DNA of 39,536 bases from a virus, in the IMG/VR virus record IMGVR_UViG_3300046167_000979, positions 1 to 39,536 of that record; one strand, 5' to 3'. Position 1 is the stretch's first letter. The number at the start of each line of letters is the position of its first letter. The notes below the pieces were generated by a model. The model did no database searches. It had not been told where the DNA came from and saw only the letters and a list, made by a program, of their open reading frames with translations. Shown here in pieces: positions 21,847 through 34,130 of the stretch. A program made the position numbers and the translations under genes.

Positions 21847-23271
21847 TTAATCAAATGTTACTTTAACGCCGTCTCCGTAATAACCTTTACTAACTGGACT
21901 TACGGGTGACATATTGGGGTTTGATTTACCAAGGATTCTATCCTCTTGTTCAAATTCTTGTAAAACTTGTAGCTTAACACCTTCGTAAACTGTTACAGGT
22001 TCTAACAATGCACCGCTTAATATATCTTGGGCAACTGTACCAGCCATCACCCTTTGGCTTAAGTCATTCTTATAGATTATTGTAGCCTCCAAAACATCAG
22101 CTAATCTTTTTAATCTTTTAATGTTATGTTCGGGCGGAAGGTTTGGATTATAAGATGCTTCTACTAATTGTCTGGCTTCTTTTTCAGTAAATTGAGCACC
22201 AAGTGTTTCTCTTAAACCTTGGAATACAACTCCTCGGACTAGTTCAATTGCATTTTGTTCACTCGGTTTAAAAATTCCTCGGAAGGTATCATCAATGTTT
22301 TTAAATTTAATTAAAGATAGAAAATTATCGCTTGGAGCACCAGTACTAATTTCGCCACTTTCAAGCTTATTAATGACATCTCTATATGATTCTAAATTTG
22401 CTTGAGCTTGAATAGCACCCCCACCTTTAAGAGCGCGCCATGCACCAGCCTCTTTCCCCATGGTTTCAAGTGCTCCTTTTTGCTCTGGCCCCAATTGGTC
22501 TAAAGGTGATGGTGGTCTAACGGTATTGAAGCCAGTTACAAAAAGGCTTCCGTCAGGATTTATCTTACCCTCATATTTTATACCTTCTTCCAGAGCGGCT
22601 GAAACCTCTTCTTGGGTAAGCGTTTTTCCTTCGGTTAAATCTTCTAACTTGTAAAGCTTTCCCCCGTCAGGACTAAACCCTGAAAATTCATAATCAAAAT
22701 TTAATTCGTTCTCTTGAAGTGACTGCAATTCTGCTTCGGTTACAATGTTTCTTCCTTTTGCGGCTTCACTTTGTGCTTCTAGCATAGCTGCCGCTGCTTT
22801 TTGCCGATCAGCCTGAGCATTTGTTAGCTGGGCTTGACGCTGCAATAGCAATCCTTGCTGCTTTACCGCAGCTTCTTGACGTTCCATAGCTAGAGCATTC
22901 TGCTTTTCGGTTGATTGTAAGAATGCAGCAACAACGGAAGACCCAGCAAGTGTACCACTACCTTTTTGTAACTTATCCCATTGCTTTTTAACCTCCTCTG
23001 GGGCACCATTAAGAGCCTCCTGTAGGTTAGGGTTAGCTTGTAATGCAGCACTGATTACAGCCTCATTTTCATTGCGAAGCTGATTTGACTTTCGGTACTC
23101 ATCAGCCTTCATAGCAACCTCTTGGCGTTTAGCCTGCTTGTCTGCTATTTTTTGATTGTGTGCAGCCGTTTCTACCTGTTTAGCCCTTTCCATATAGGGC
23201 AGAATAGATGTGTAATCAACTGTAGGTGCGCCAGTTCTTTGCTGGCTACTTCCAAATGTGCTTATTGCCAT
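21847..23271 (-). CDS. Probable internal virion / DNA-ejection protein (474 aa)
   Basis: The first ~170 residues are Gln/Ala/Lys/Glu-rich coiled coil (RAKQVETAAHNQKIADKQAK and onward). The C-terminal half contains a helical segment (NAIELVRGVVFQGLRETLG, then FTEKEARQLVEASYNPNLPP and EHNIKRLKRLADVLE, about residues 335-400). This pattern recurs in phage injection-type proteins I have seen annotated as internal or DNA-transfer proteins. No catalytic residues are evident. Lies nine bases upstream of the 1063-aa gene and 20 bases after the 641-aa gene, so the three likely form one expression and assembly unit. Confidence 0.68.
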   Translation of the reverse strand: MAISTFGSSQQRTGAPTVDYTSILPYMERAKQVETAAHNQKIADKQAKRQEVAMKADEYRKSNQLRNENEAVISAALQANPNLQEALNGAPEEVKKQWDKLQKGSGTLAGSSVVAAFLQSTEKQNALAMERQEAAVKQQGLLLQRQAQLTNAQADRQKAAAAMLEAQSEAAKGRNIVTEAELQSLQENELNFDYEFSGFSPDGGKLYKLEDLTEGKTLTQEEVSAALEEGIKYEGKINPDGSLFVTGFNTVRPPSPLDQLGPEQKGALETMGKEAGAWRALKGGGAIQAQANLESYRDVINKLESGEISTGAPSDNFLSLIKFKNIDDTFRGIFKPSEQNAIELVRGVVFQGLRETLGAQFTEKEARQLVEASYNPNLPPEHNIKRLKRLADVLEATIIYKNDLSQRVMAGTVAQDILSGALLEPVTVYEGVKLQVLQEFEQEDRILGKSNPNMSPVSPVSKGYYGDGVKVTFD

Positions 23272-23291
23272 ATCTTATAATTGTTTAATTT

Positions 23292-25188
<1,897 letters not shown>

Positions 25189-25217
<29 letters not shown>

Positions 25218-28200
25218 ATGGAGCTAATAAAAAGCTAAGCACATTATTCCATGGCAATGGAACACCAGTAGCAGCACCCAACAATGCATTAGCTGCCATA
25301 TTAGGCACAAAGCCTCCTGTTAATTTCTTTTGTTGGAATGCAAGATCCTCAAGGAAACCAGTTGTTTTGCTTATGCCCTCTCCAAGTAGATCAATTCCAC
25401 CTGCTATTGGGGCTGCAAATTTACCAAGCCAGCTTTCACCCTCTAGGTTTTTTGGAACCTCAAATTCCTGACCATCAACCACAATTGTTTTAGTTGTGCC
25501 ACCTAAGTTGTTTAAGAAATCAAGACCTTGCTGAGCCCAAGATAGCTTGTCCTCTTCTTTTAAATCACTGTAAGCAAAGGCTGGCTGACCTGTAGCTGGA
25601 TCTACCATTAAGGCATTCCACATCTTTTCTTGGTATTCCTCAACCGCTTGAATAGATGGCGGTAAACCAGCACGAATTTGAGATGAATAACTAGAATCAG
25701 CTAATAGATTATCCCAGAAATTAAAGTTCTGATTTAAGTACCCAGTTGTAGCATTGAAATTATTTTTAACCGAATCTGGGGTAAGCCTATCAAACAAATT
25801 CTTAATTTCGTCTGGAACGACCGAACCGAATTTTTCAAGAATGTTAGATGAAAGTCTTCCTAAGCTTGGTATATCAGTTAGATTTACGCCAAGAGTACCC
25901 TCAATGGTATTAATGCCCATTCCAAGGGCTTGCATTGGAGACATTCCAGCACCAAATACAAGGTTGTTGGCTACAATATCAAGATATTGCTCAGCCTTTG
26001 TCATTGGATCCATATCACCAACCATCAATAGGTCGTTAATTTTTTGACCCATTTCAGCAAATTTATCAGGTTTGCTATCAGCAAATTCAGCTAATTGATT
26101 TTGAGCTTGTCCAAATTTCCAAGAATTGTACTCAAATCGGCTATCATTAAGGAAGTCCTCATGAGCTTGCTCTGCCGCATCTAAGTCCGCGTAATGTATA
26201 TCAATTGTTGGGGCGTCTAGCTCAGGCAATTCGGTTGCGAATGCCGAAGTAAACATATCACCAAAAATACGATCATTGATGCCCTCATCATAAATATCCT
26301 CGGCAAATGAAGGTAATCCAAGGGAAGCACCCTCTGCTAATCTGAGAGCCTCGTCTCTTTCATTGATGAGCTCCGCATTTCTTTTTGTAAAAACATCAAG
26401 TTGATTATTTTTTTCCGTTATAGCTGCATTGAGAGTATCTTCAGCATTTTGAGCCTGATCAATAAGAGCTTGATCACCAGATGCTATTGCATCCTGCGTA
26501 GCTTTTTGAGCAGCATTTAATTGATTTTCTAAACTTGTTACATCATTTTCAAGACCATCAATTGTAGTTTGGTTTTCTGAAATCTGGCCTTCAAGGTTAG
26601 TAATTTTTGTGTCCTTTGATTCAGCATCAATCTCCAACTCACCTATTCTTTTATTTGCTGCATCTAACTTAACGGTAAAATCATCTATTTTTTCTTGCTT
26701 GTTTCCAAGGTCGCTTTGAAGATTTGATATTTGGGTTCCCTGTGACTCAATGCTACTCTCAAACTCACTAATTTTTGTGTCCTTTGATGAAATATCATTT
26801 TCAAGTTGCTTAATCTCGTCATCCTTTAAACCGATCTGCCTATCAAGCTCCTTAGCAGCTTCCCTTTTTGCATCAGCAACGTCAGTCTTACCCTCTGCGA
26901 TTGCATCTTCAATGTCTTTTTCAGCTTGGGTTAATTCAGCCTGAAAGTTATCTCTTTCTGCAATGGCACTATTAAGATTATTTTGACTGGATTCTAGATC
27001 AGATTGAAGCTGATCCCTCTCGCCAGTCATATCATTTAATTTCTTTTGCTCATCCCCAAGATTTCCCTCAAGTGTAGCAATGTCTGTTTTAAGGCCATCA
27101 ATTTTATTTTGATTTTGTGAAATCTGACTCTTAAGGCCAATGATTTCTGTATCCCTTTGACCTATGGTTCCTCGGGCGTCATCTAGCTCACCGCTTAACC
27201 CATTGATTATATTTTCGTACGTGTTCTTTTGCTCAGTTAAAGCATCAAGCTTCTCCTGATCAAGAATCCCCTTTTGCTCATCTAATGCATTTTGTTGGGC
27301 AGTTGCTAATTGTTGAGCCTGTAGCGCAAGAGCATCAAGTTTTTCTTGTTCTAGCTCTGTTCCTTGTGCCGCTAGTGCATCTTCTAAGGCCTTATCATAT
27401 TGAGTTGCTGCATTTGCTAGTGCATTTGCTTTATCTGCCGCAGCTTCTCCTTCAAGTTGTATTTTCTGGGCGGATAGGGCATTAAGTTTTTGTTGATTTA
27501 AAACCCCAGCTTGATCTTCTAGTGCCTTTTTCTGTGCATCTGCAAGCCTTGTGGCTTGCTCAGAAAGGGCCTTTTGCTTATCCGCTTCAAGCTCAGTACC
27601 TTGAGCATCCAAAGCGGCTTGAGCGGCATTTTCTAATTCTATTCTTTGTGCATTAAGGGCGTTCTGTTTTTCAGAAGATAGGGTTGCTCCTTGTTCGGCT
27701 AACGCATTTGCTAAATTTTGTTCAAATTGAGTAGCCTGAGCAGAAAGGGCATTGGCTTTCTCAACATCAAAGTCACCCCTTAAGCTCACACCCTGCTCAG
27801 ATAAAGCATTCGTTAAGTCCTCTTGGAATTTTGTTGATTGCTCTTGAAGTGCCTTTGCCTTTTCAATGTCAAAGTCAGTCCTTAAGCTGGTAGCTTGATT
27901 TGATAGAGCATTTTGAAGGTCTTGACTAAACTGATTAGCTTGTGCCGCCAGTGCATCAGCTTTTTCTTGTTCAAGATTACCCCTTTGGTCTTCCAGTGCT
28001 TTCTTCTGGGCATCTGCTAGGTTCTTAGCTTGCTCCACCAATGCAGCGTTCTTTTCTGCCTCAAGTTCAGTACCAAGAGCATTTAAAGCATCTTGTTTGG
28101 CTTGTTGCAATTGTTGCAACTGGGCTGCTAGTTCACTTGATAGCTTTGTGCTAAACTCACTTTCAAGTTGTGTTTTCTGAGCAGCCAAAGCATTCGTTTT

Positions 28201-31200
28201 TTCTTGGCCAAGAACCTCAGATTGATCTTCTAGTGCTTTCCTCTGAGCATCTGCCAAATTCTGAGCCTGTTGCTGTAAAGCAGCATTTTTCTCTGCCTCA
28301 AGCTCAGTGCCCTGAGCATCCAAGGCGTCTTGCTTTGCTTTATTTAATTTATTAGCCTGATCTTGTAGGTTTTTTTCATGTTCCGCAGATAGAGTTGTTC
28401 CTTTTTCCTCTAACGCAGTTTTAAGATCCTTAGCGAATTGATCGGCTTGAGCAGATAATTCTTCAGCTTTTTGATCATCAAGAGTAGTTTTCTGGGAGTC
28501 CAGAGCATTATCAAGATCATTAGCAAATTTCGTAGCCTGTGCAGCAAGGTCATCAATGTTTTTCTGTGTCAGCCTTTCTACTTCACCCTCTAAGCCACTG
28601 ATTTCGGTATCAGCTTCCGTTAACTGATTATTTAGGCTTTTAATCGTACTATTTTTGTTGATCATTTCGTCATTCAATTGACCAATTCGTGCATTCTTTT
28701 GATCAATTGTTGTATTAAGACCATCAATTTCGTTATCTTTTTCCGCTATTGCATCTTCTAGCTCTTTGGCAGCCTTTTCTTGCTCTTGCTGCAATTTAGT
28801 GTTTCCTTCGTTTACAGCAGTTGTAATATCAATTCTAGCCTGATCAAGCTGGGACTGAAGGCTATCCCTTTCGCTTGTCATGCTGGAAAGCTTATTTTCC
28901 TCTTCGGATAGCTTTGTAGCGAGATCATCTCGCTCGCCCGTCATGCTTGATAATTTATCTTTTTCTGAATCCAGCTCTGATCGTATGTCAATAATATCCT
29001 GCCTAAGACCAGTTTCAACCCCAGTTAATCTGGATATTTCTACATTGGCTTTTCTTAGCTTTTCTTTTTCGGCGGTTAGCTTATCTTGCTCTACTTTTAT
29101 TTCTTTATCTTTTTGAGCGATCTTATTTTTTAATTCTTGTGCCGCCAATCTTTCGGCCTCTGCTACGTCAGCCTGACCCTTTGCTTCAGCCTCTTCTGTA
29201 GCCGCATTTGCCAACGCTAGTTGCGACTGAAGTGATAATTTATCTGACTCAAGTAACTTTATTGAATTGTCCCTATCCCTAATGGTATTAGATAAATTAG
29301 TGTTTTGGGCTTTTAAATCATCAACTACGCCAGTAAGTCTGGCTTCTTCAATTACAGAATTGTCAAGCTTTTCTTGGATTGAACCTATTTCGTCATCCTT
29401 AGCTTTAATTTGATTTGCAAGATTTTCTGCCGCTAGTCTTTGTGCCTCTACTACGTCAGCCTGACCCTTTGCTTCGGCGTCACGAGTAGCTTGCTCGGCA
29501 ACAGATAATTGATCCTTAAGGGCTTTTTTCTCATCCTCAAGTGTTGTTTTTTGACCCTTAAGACTATCTACCTCTGTTTGTAGGCTACTTGCCCTAGCAT
29601 TAGCTGAATTTAATTCTGCCTGCTTGCTTTGCAACTCCCCATCCTTTTCAGCCACTTTTAGCTTAAGTTGCTCAGCAGCCGCCTCCGAAATTGCTGTAGC
29701 TTGTTCATCTCCAGCTGCTATTGCATCTTGGGTGGCTTGGTTTGCTTCATCTAGCTTGGTTTGGAGATTATTTTTTTCAGTAACTAGACTGTCTCTTTCT
29801 GAAGTTAGATCATTAATTGATTTTAAATCAACAGCAGCCTCATCCTTGTAGTCTTTAAGGGTGGCATTTAAATTATTAATTTCACTTTGCTTGGCCTCAA
29901 TGTCCTTCTCGCTCTGATCGGATAATTCCTTAAGAGCCTTTTCTTTATCATTAGCCGCTTCTATGGCTGCCTGATCACCAGCTGCTATTGCGTCCTGAGT
30001 GGCTTTTTGAGCAGCAGAGAGACTTTGCGATAAAGCAGTGTTTGTGGCTGTAGCAATGTCTAATAGTGCTTGCTTCGCAATTAATTCATTGCCCAACCTT
30101 TTGGCTTCGCTTTCAGCAGCCGTTCTTAGCTTCTTCTCGCCAGTTAAGGTATCGTTAAGATTTTGATTTATTTTTAGCTGTGCATTATAGTTGTTCTCAG
30201 CGGTTTGATAATTAGTTCTAGCTACAGATAAGTCAGCTTGGGATTTGATAAGCTCATTCTTGGCATCATCTACCTCTTTTTGCTTTGCTGCAATTTCAGT
30301 TTCTGCCTTACCCTCAGCTATGGCTGCATCCGCAACAGCTTGGGCTCTTTCAACCTTAATGGCATCTTCTACGGCAATCTGTTGAGCCGTTTGTGCGGCT
30401 GTTGCCGCATCAGTTAGCTTTTGTTCGTACTCGGACTTTTGATTTTCTAGATTAGTCTTGGCGGCATCTTCAGCAGCCTTAACTGCATCTTGACCAGACT
30501 TAACGGCTTCATCAATCTTAGTTTGAAGTTGTTTCCTTTGTGCCTCGGCTGCATCATCTTTTTGCTGTAGGCTATTTTCGTATTTAGTTTTGGCCTGCTT
30601 AGCATCCGCTGCTGCCTTCTCAATAGTTTCTCTATGCCTTGCAACCTCTTCTGCCAGTTTGTTATTCCCATTCTGGATTGCTATTTGCTCTGCATCTTCT
30701 GCATTTTTTAGCTGAACCTCCAAACTATCCACCTTAGCTGTCAGTTCATTAATCTTTCCCTGATCTGCTTCTTGCTGACCCAATAATTCATTAACCTCAT
30801 CCGTTTTTTGAGTTAATTCTTGAGTGGTAGAATCTAAATCTTCGCCAAGAGTAGTAACCTCATCAACCAGCTTTTCTCTTTCCTCCTCGGACATTTCGTA
30901 CTCCTGCTGCCACATTTCGGAGTCATGTTCATTTTTGGAATCTACAAAATTTTCAATTGATTCTTCGTAATCATCTGGGAAATCAACTTGGCCACCTTGT
31001 CCTTCTTGGCCCTCTTGCCCAGACTGACCATCCTCTGGAACAACAAACCTAATATCTAAATTACCAGCTAGGTCTGGAACCTCTAACTCTAAGTTTAGTT
31101 TTTGGAGTTCTATTTTTTCCTCCTCTGTGGGCTCACTTAAATCAAAATTTGCAAGTTCCGCTTGGATGCTTGCATCTAGGTCTTCCTCAGCACCCTCTTC

Positions 31201-32367
31201 TCCATTTTCAGCTAGTGCTACTTGACTCCTAGAAACGGTAACTGTGTTAGAAGCTTCCTCAATTGCTGAAACAGCATCTAAATAATCTTTGTAATCAGAA
31301 TAATTATCAGAATTATTTACATCTTTGGGGTAGACTATTGATGTATCTATTACCTTAGCTGATTGTGAATCCTCATCCCAATATATACTTCCCGTTACTG
31401 GAAGTTTAAATATCGTTCCCCTTGTCCCTAACTTAACATCCGATGAACCAATTAACCAATTTTCAGCTTCGTATCTATTTGTTGAGGGGTTCCACTTCCA
31501 GTTAGCTTTTCTTTCTTCGTCCCAAGCCAACAACTTTAGATCGTTTACTGATCCAAAATCCTTGAGAGCATTAAATACACTGCTAGATAAGGATTTAATT
31601 TCCCCAACACTCATGAAGGATGAACTCATCCCAGCAGTAAGAGAGTTAAGTTTTTCATCACTTACTGAATATGTCTCACCCTCCGCAGCTTCGGAGAATT
31701 GAGATTTATTTAAACCGTGATCGTTTGCCCAACCATCAAATGCTTGATCAACGACAGATTGATCAAGTTTAAGAACATCATCTTCATATTTATAGGCGTG
31801 AACCTTAAAATCTGGCAAAAAGAAAATATCCTTAGTTTCCTCTAGGTCTTGGGATGTTTCTATATTGTGATCATCCCAAGTGTTGTTAAGTTTTACTAAA
31901 TTTTCTATTTCTGTTTTAAGAGCCCCAAAATCGTAATTTGAGCTATAGTAGTGATTGTAGAAATTTAACCATATGGACAGATCTGAAATTCTCCCTTTGA
32001 TGTTTTCTGGGGTAACATTAAATTCATCTGCTATAAATGTTCCGTAGTACGATCCATATTGATTTTGTCCGTGGTATTCCACTGATCCTACTGCGGGTGA
32101 ATGATGCGGATGAAAATCATCCCCGCTGGCTATTTCGCCATATACTATAGCCTCATTACTCCAACCACCAGAGTCTCCTCCGAATCCCCCGTCTCCACTG
32201 AAGTCGGCGTAAGCATCATCCATTAACTCCTGTTGATATTCTTCCCACCAGTCATCTTCACCGCCATATACGGTAAACTCCCCCATGTGCCAAGTCGGAA
32301 TATGGTCATAGCCATCATGTTCGCTATAGTTATGGTCATAGCCATCATCTCCGTGTCCCCAGCCCAT
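25189..32367 (-). CDS. Giant coiled-coil virion protein (2392 aa)
   Basis: One uninterrupted frame of 7.2 kb, about a fifth of the phage genome. Residues 1-60 are Tyr/Asp/Glu/His/Trp rich (GYDHNYSEHDGYDH). Residues 60-450 are a mixed globular region. A GQEGQEGQGGQ linker near 455 leads into about 1500 residues of nearly continuous coiled coil (roughly 489-2010). Within it, ~85-residue repeats (AEQATRDAEAKGQADVVEAQ) give way, at about 1290-1720, to ~25-residue repeats of the ALDAQGTELEAEKNAALQ type. Residues 2010-2392 are globular again, with Pro/Trp and a hydrophobic Ala/Gly segment near the end. No enzyme motif seen. A tape-measure-like, fibre-like or ejected internal protein is possible; sequence alone does not decide. 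Start overlaps the sulfotransferase stop (TAATG). Confidence 0.85.
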
Positions 32368-33209
32368 TACTTAATTACCTCCATGTAAAAATCAATATCA
32401 TTTTTATAAAAATCATTAACAATTAACATAATGTCATTATGCTCATATAGATACTCTTCTACGTTTGGTAAATTTTTATTGTTTTTGCTATTCCTAAAAT
32501 GACTTTTAAGAAGTCCCTTTTCTTTAAATCTTGGAAAAGTTGAAATAGGATGTGCTCCTAGCTCCTTCATCATTCTCTGGGCCTCGCTACTCCAGTTCTC
32601 AAAAATCAATGGCTCCAAGACTTGCTTACCATCAACAAAAAAATAATCAACTTGGGGTCTAAATACGCAAAATGTTTTATTTCTTAAGTCGTTTTTTATA
32701 AATTTGTGAAAACTATTTTTTGAAAAATTTGGTGTTTTTTTATGAAAATTGTAATTAACCGTTTGATCCCAAATCCAAGAACTTATTATTCTTTGATAGG
32801 GATTTCTTAAAAATCCATAATTTTTGTAATTGAAGATTTGTTTTTTGGTTATAATGTTTGATCCATCAAATAATGGTTCGTTTACTATATCGGACAAAGA
32901 GCAGTGTGTATTATACGAACACCATGCAAACGAATCCTTTAGTATTTCTTTCTCTTGATCGCTTAAGGCAATTTCTGGAAAGTTTTTTACTTTGTCTCTA
33001 ACGAATTTGTATCGCTTTATTCTTTTTTTAGATTCTTCATACCACTCTCCATCAAGGTTTTTGCTATCAATCCAAGCATCCTCAATTGGTGAGCATATAT
33101 CAGTATCATCTGATCCGAGTCCACACATTCTAGCAGATGCCTCAAGGCTGGTACTACCAGTTTTTGGCACTCTTGAAATAGTGTACTTATTCTTATGGGA
33201 TATAATCAT
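32367..33209 (-). CDS. Sulfotransferase
   Basis: The 280-residue protein has both PAPS-binding signatures of the Sulfotransfer_2-like fold. The 5'-phosphosulfate loop is RVPKTGSTSLEA (residues 13-24, with Lys16 and Ser/Thr19-21). The 3'-phosphate motif is GFLRNPYQRIISSW (about 130-145, Arg and Ser). Between them HCSLSDI and a long AT-rich middle section define the acceptor site. It transfers sulfate from PAPS to a hydroxyl on a sugar or tyrosine; the acceptor is not predictable. The AT-rich codons differ from flanking structural genes, suggesting recent acquisition. It lies three bases after the fibre gene and overlaps the giant gene start (TAATG), so it is expressed with the virion genes. 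Confidence 0.88.
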   Translation of the reverse strand: MIISHKNKYTISRVPKTGSTSLEASARMCGLGSDDTDICSPIEDAWIDSKNLDGEWYEESKKRIKRYKFVRDKVKNFPEIALSDQEKEILKDSFAWCSYNTHCSLSDIVNEPLFDGSNIITKKQIFNYKNYGFLRNPYQRIISSWIWDQTVNYNFHKKTPNFSKNSFHKFIKNDLRNKTFCVFRPQVDYFFVDGKQVLEPLIFENWSSEAQRMMKELGAHPISTFPRFKEKGLLKSHFRNSKNNKNLPNVEEYLYEHNDIMLIVNDFYKNDIDFYMEVIK

Positions 33210-33212
33210 AAA

Positions 33213-34130
33213 TTAAGCAAGCGTACCAAGTGATAGGGACTTAATGGTTCCTGCATCATTTACATACAGTGTTAGATCATCTCCATTTCGCTGGATTGTA
33301 AACATATCTGAAGCTAGTTCTCCACCTGACTCAGCTGGGCGGTCAGCATCATCAATAGCTGTAGGTGCTGTTGCACTATTGAGCATTGAGAGAGAGCATT
33401 GATTATTATTATGAATTTTAATACCTCCTAGGCGAACCTGAGTACTGTCCTCCCAAACGCCCACTTCAATGGAGTCATTTGCGTAGTTTTCGGCACGAAT
33501 ACCAAAGGCCGCTCCTCGTGTTGCCCCATTTACATTACACCCATAGCCAATTGAAAGGCTTTGCGTAGATCCATTTACTCCACAACTAACGCCAACAGCT
33601 GCACAATCCTCAGAGGTTTGAGCATCACCATCAACAAAACAGCTTTTACCAATTGCAACAGAGTCAGTAGAATTGTCCACACTATTTGAAACCCCACACG
33701 CCAACACATCAACTAATACCTCCCCAGTACTGGGAGTATAGATATTGTTTGATTTGCCGATTGCAACAGATCCAGATCCTCCAGCAGTATTGCCATAGCC
33801 CATAGCTAGTGAATTTGTTCCACTCGCCACCTGAGTATTAAGAGTTCGGCCTGATTGAATATCAAGTGCGGATGATCCGCGAGTATTTCCAGTTTTATCA
33901 GCACCCAAATATGCAGTACCAACCTTTTCAATGATACCTTGGAGCGGTACTCCTAGTTTTACTTTATTTATTCCGCCATCCTTAACAATAATTGAGCCAC
34001 CAGAAAGTGAGGTAGAAGTGTCATCAACTGATGTAGAACTAAATGTAGCATCAGTAATCAATGCATTTAGGTTTGATGATGTTACCGTATCCCCATCCTG
34101 ATACTCCGTTCCGATATTTAATACACTCAT
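33213..34130 (-). CDS. Tail fibre with YadA-like head repeats
   Basis: The 305-residue protein begins with a short tail-attachment-like region (MSVLNIGTEYQDGDTVTSSN). Residues about 100-215 carry repeats of the trimeric autotransporter head type: SLAMGYGNTAGGSGSVAIG, DSVAIGKSCFVDGD, CAAVGVSCGVNGS and LSIGYGCNVNGA. Each is a left-handed beta-roll turn. The C-terminus (TIQRNGDDLTLYVNDAGTIK) is a common end domain of phage fibres. A homotrimeric receptor-binding fibre is inferred. Unusually many Cys (7 or more) lie in the repeats. Start overlaps the stop of the 651-aa gene (TAATG). Confidence 0.8.
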   Translation of the reverse strand: MSVLNIGTEYQDGDTVTSSNLNALITDATFSSTSVDDTSTSLSGGSIIVKDGGINKVKLGVPLQGIIEKVGTAYLGADKTGNTRGSSALDIQSGRTLNTQVASGTNSLAMGYGNTAGGSGSVAIGKSNNIYTPSTGEVLVDVLACGVSNSVDNSTDSVAIGKSCFVDGDAQTSEDCAAVGVSCGVNGSTQSLSIGYGCNVNGATRGAAFGIRAENYANDSIEVGVWEDSTQVRLGGIKIHNNNQCSLSMLNSATAPTAIDDADRPAESGGELASDMFTIQRNGDDLTLYVNDAGTIKSLSLGTLA

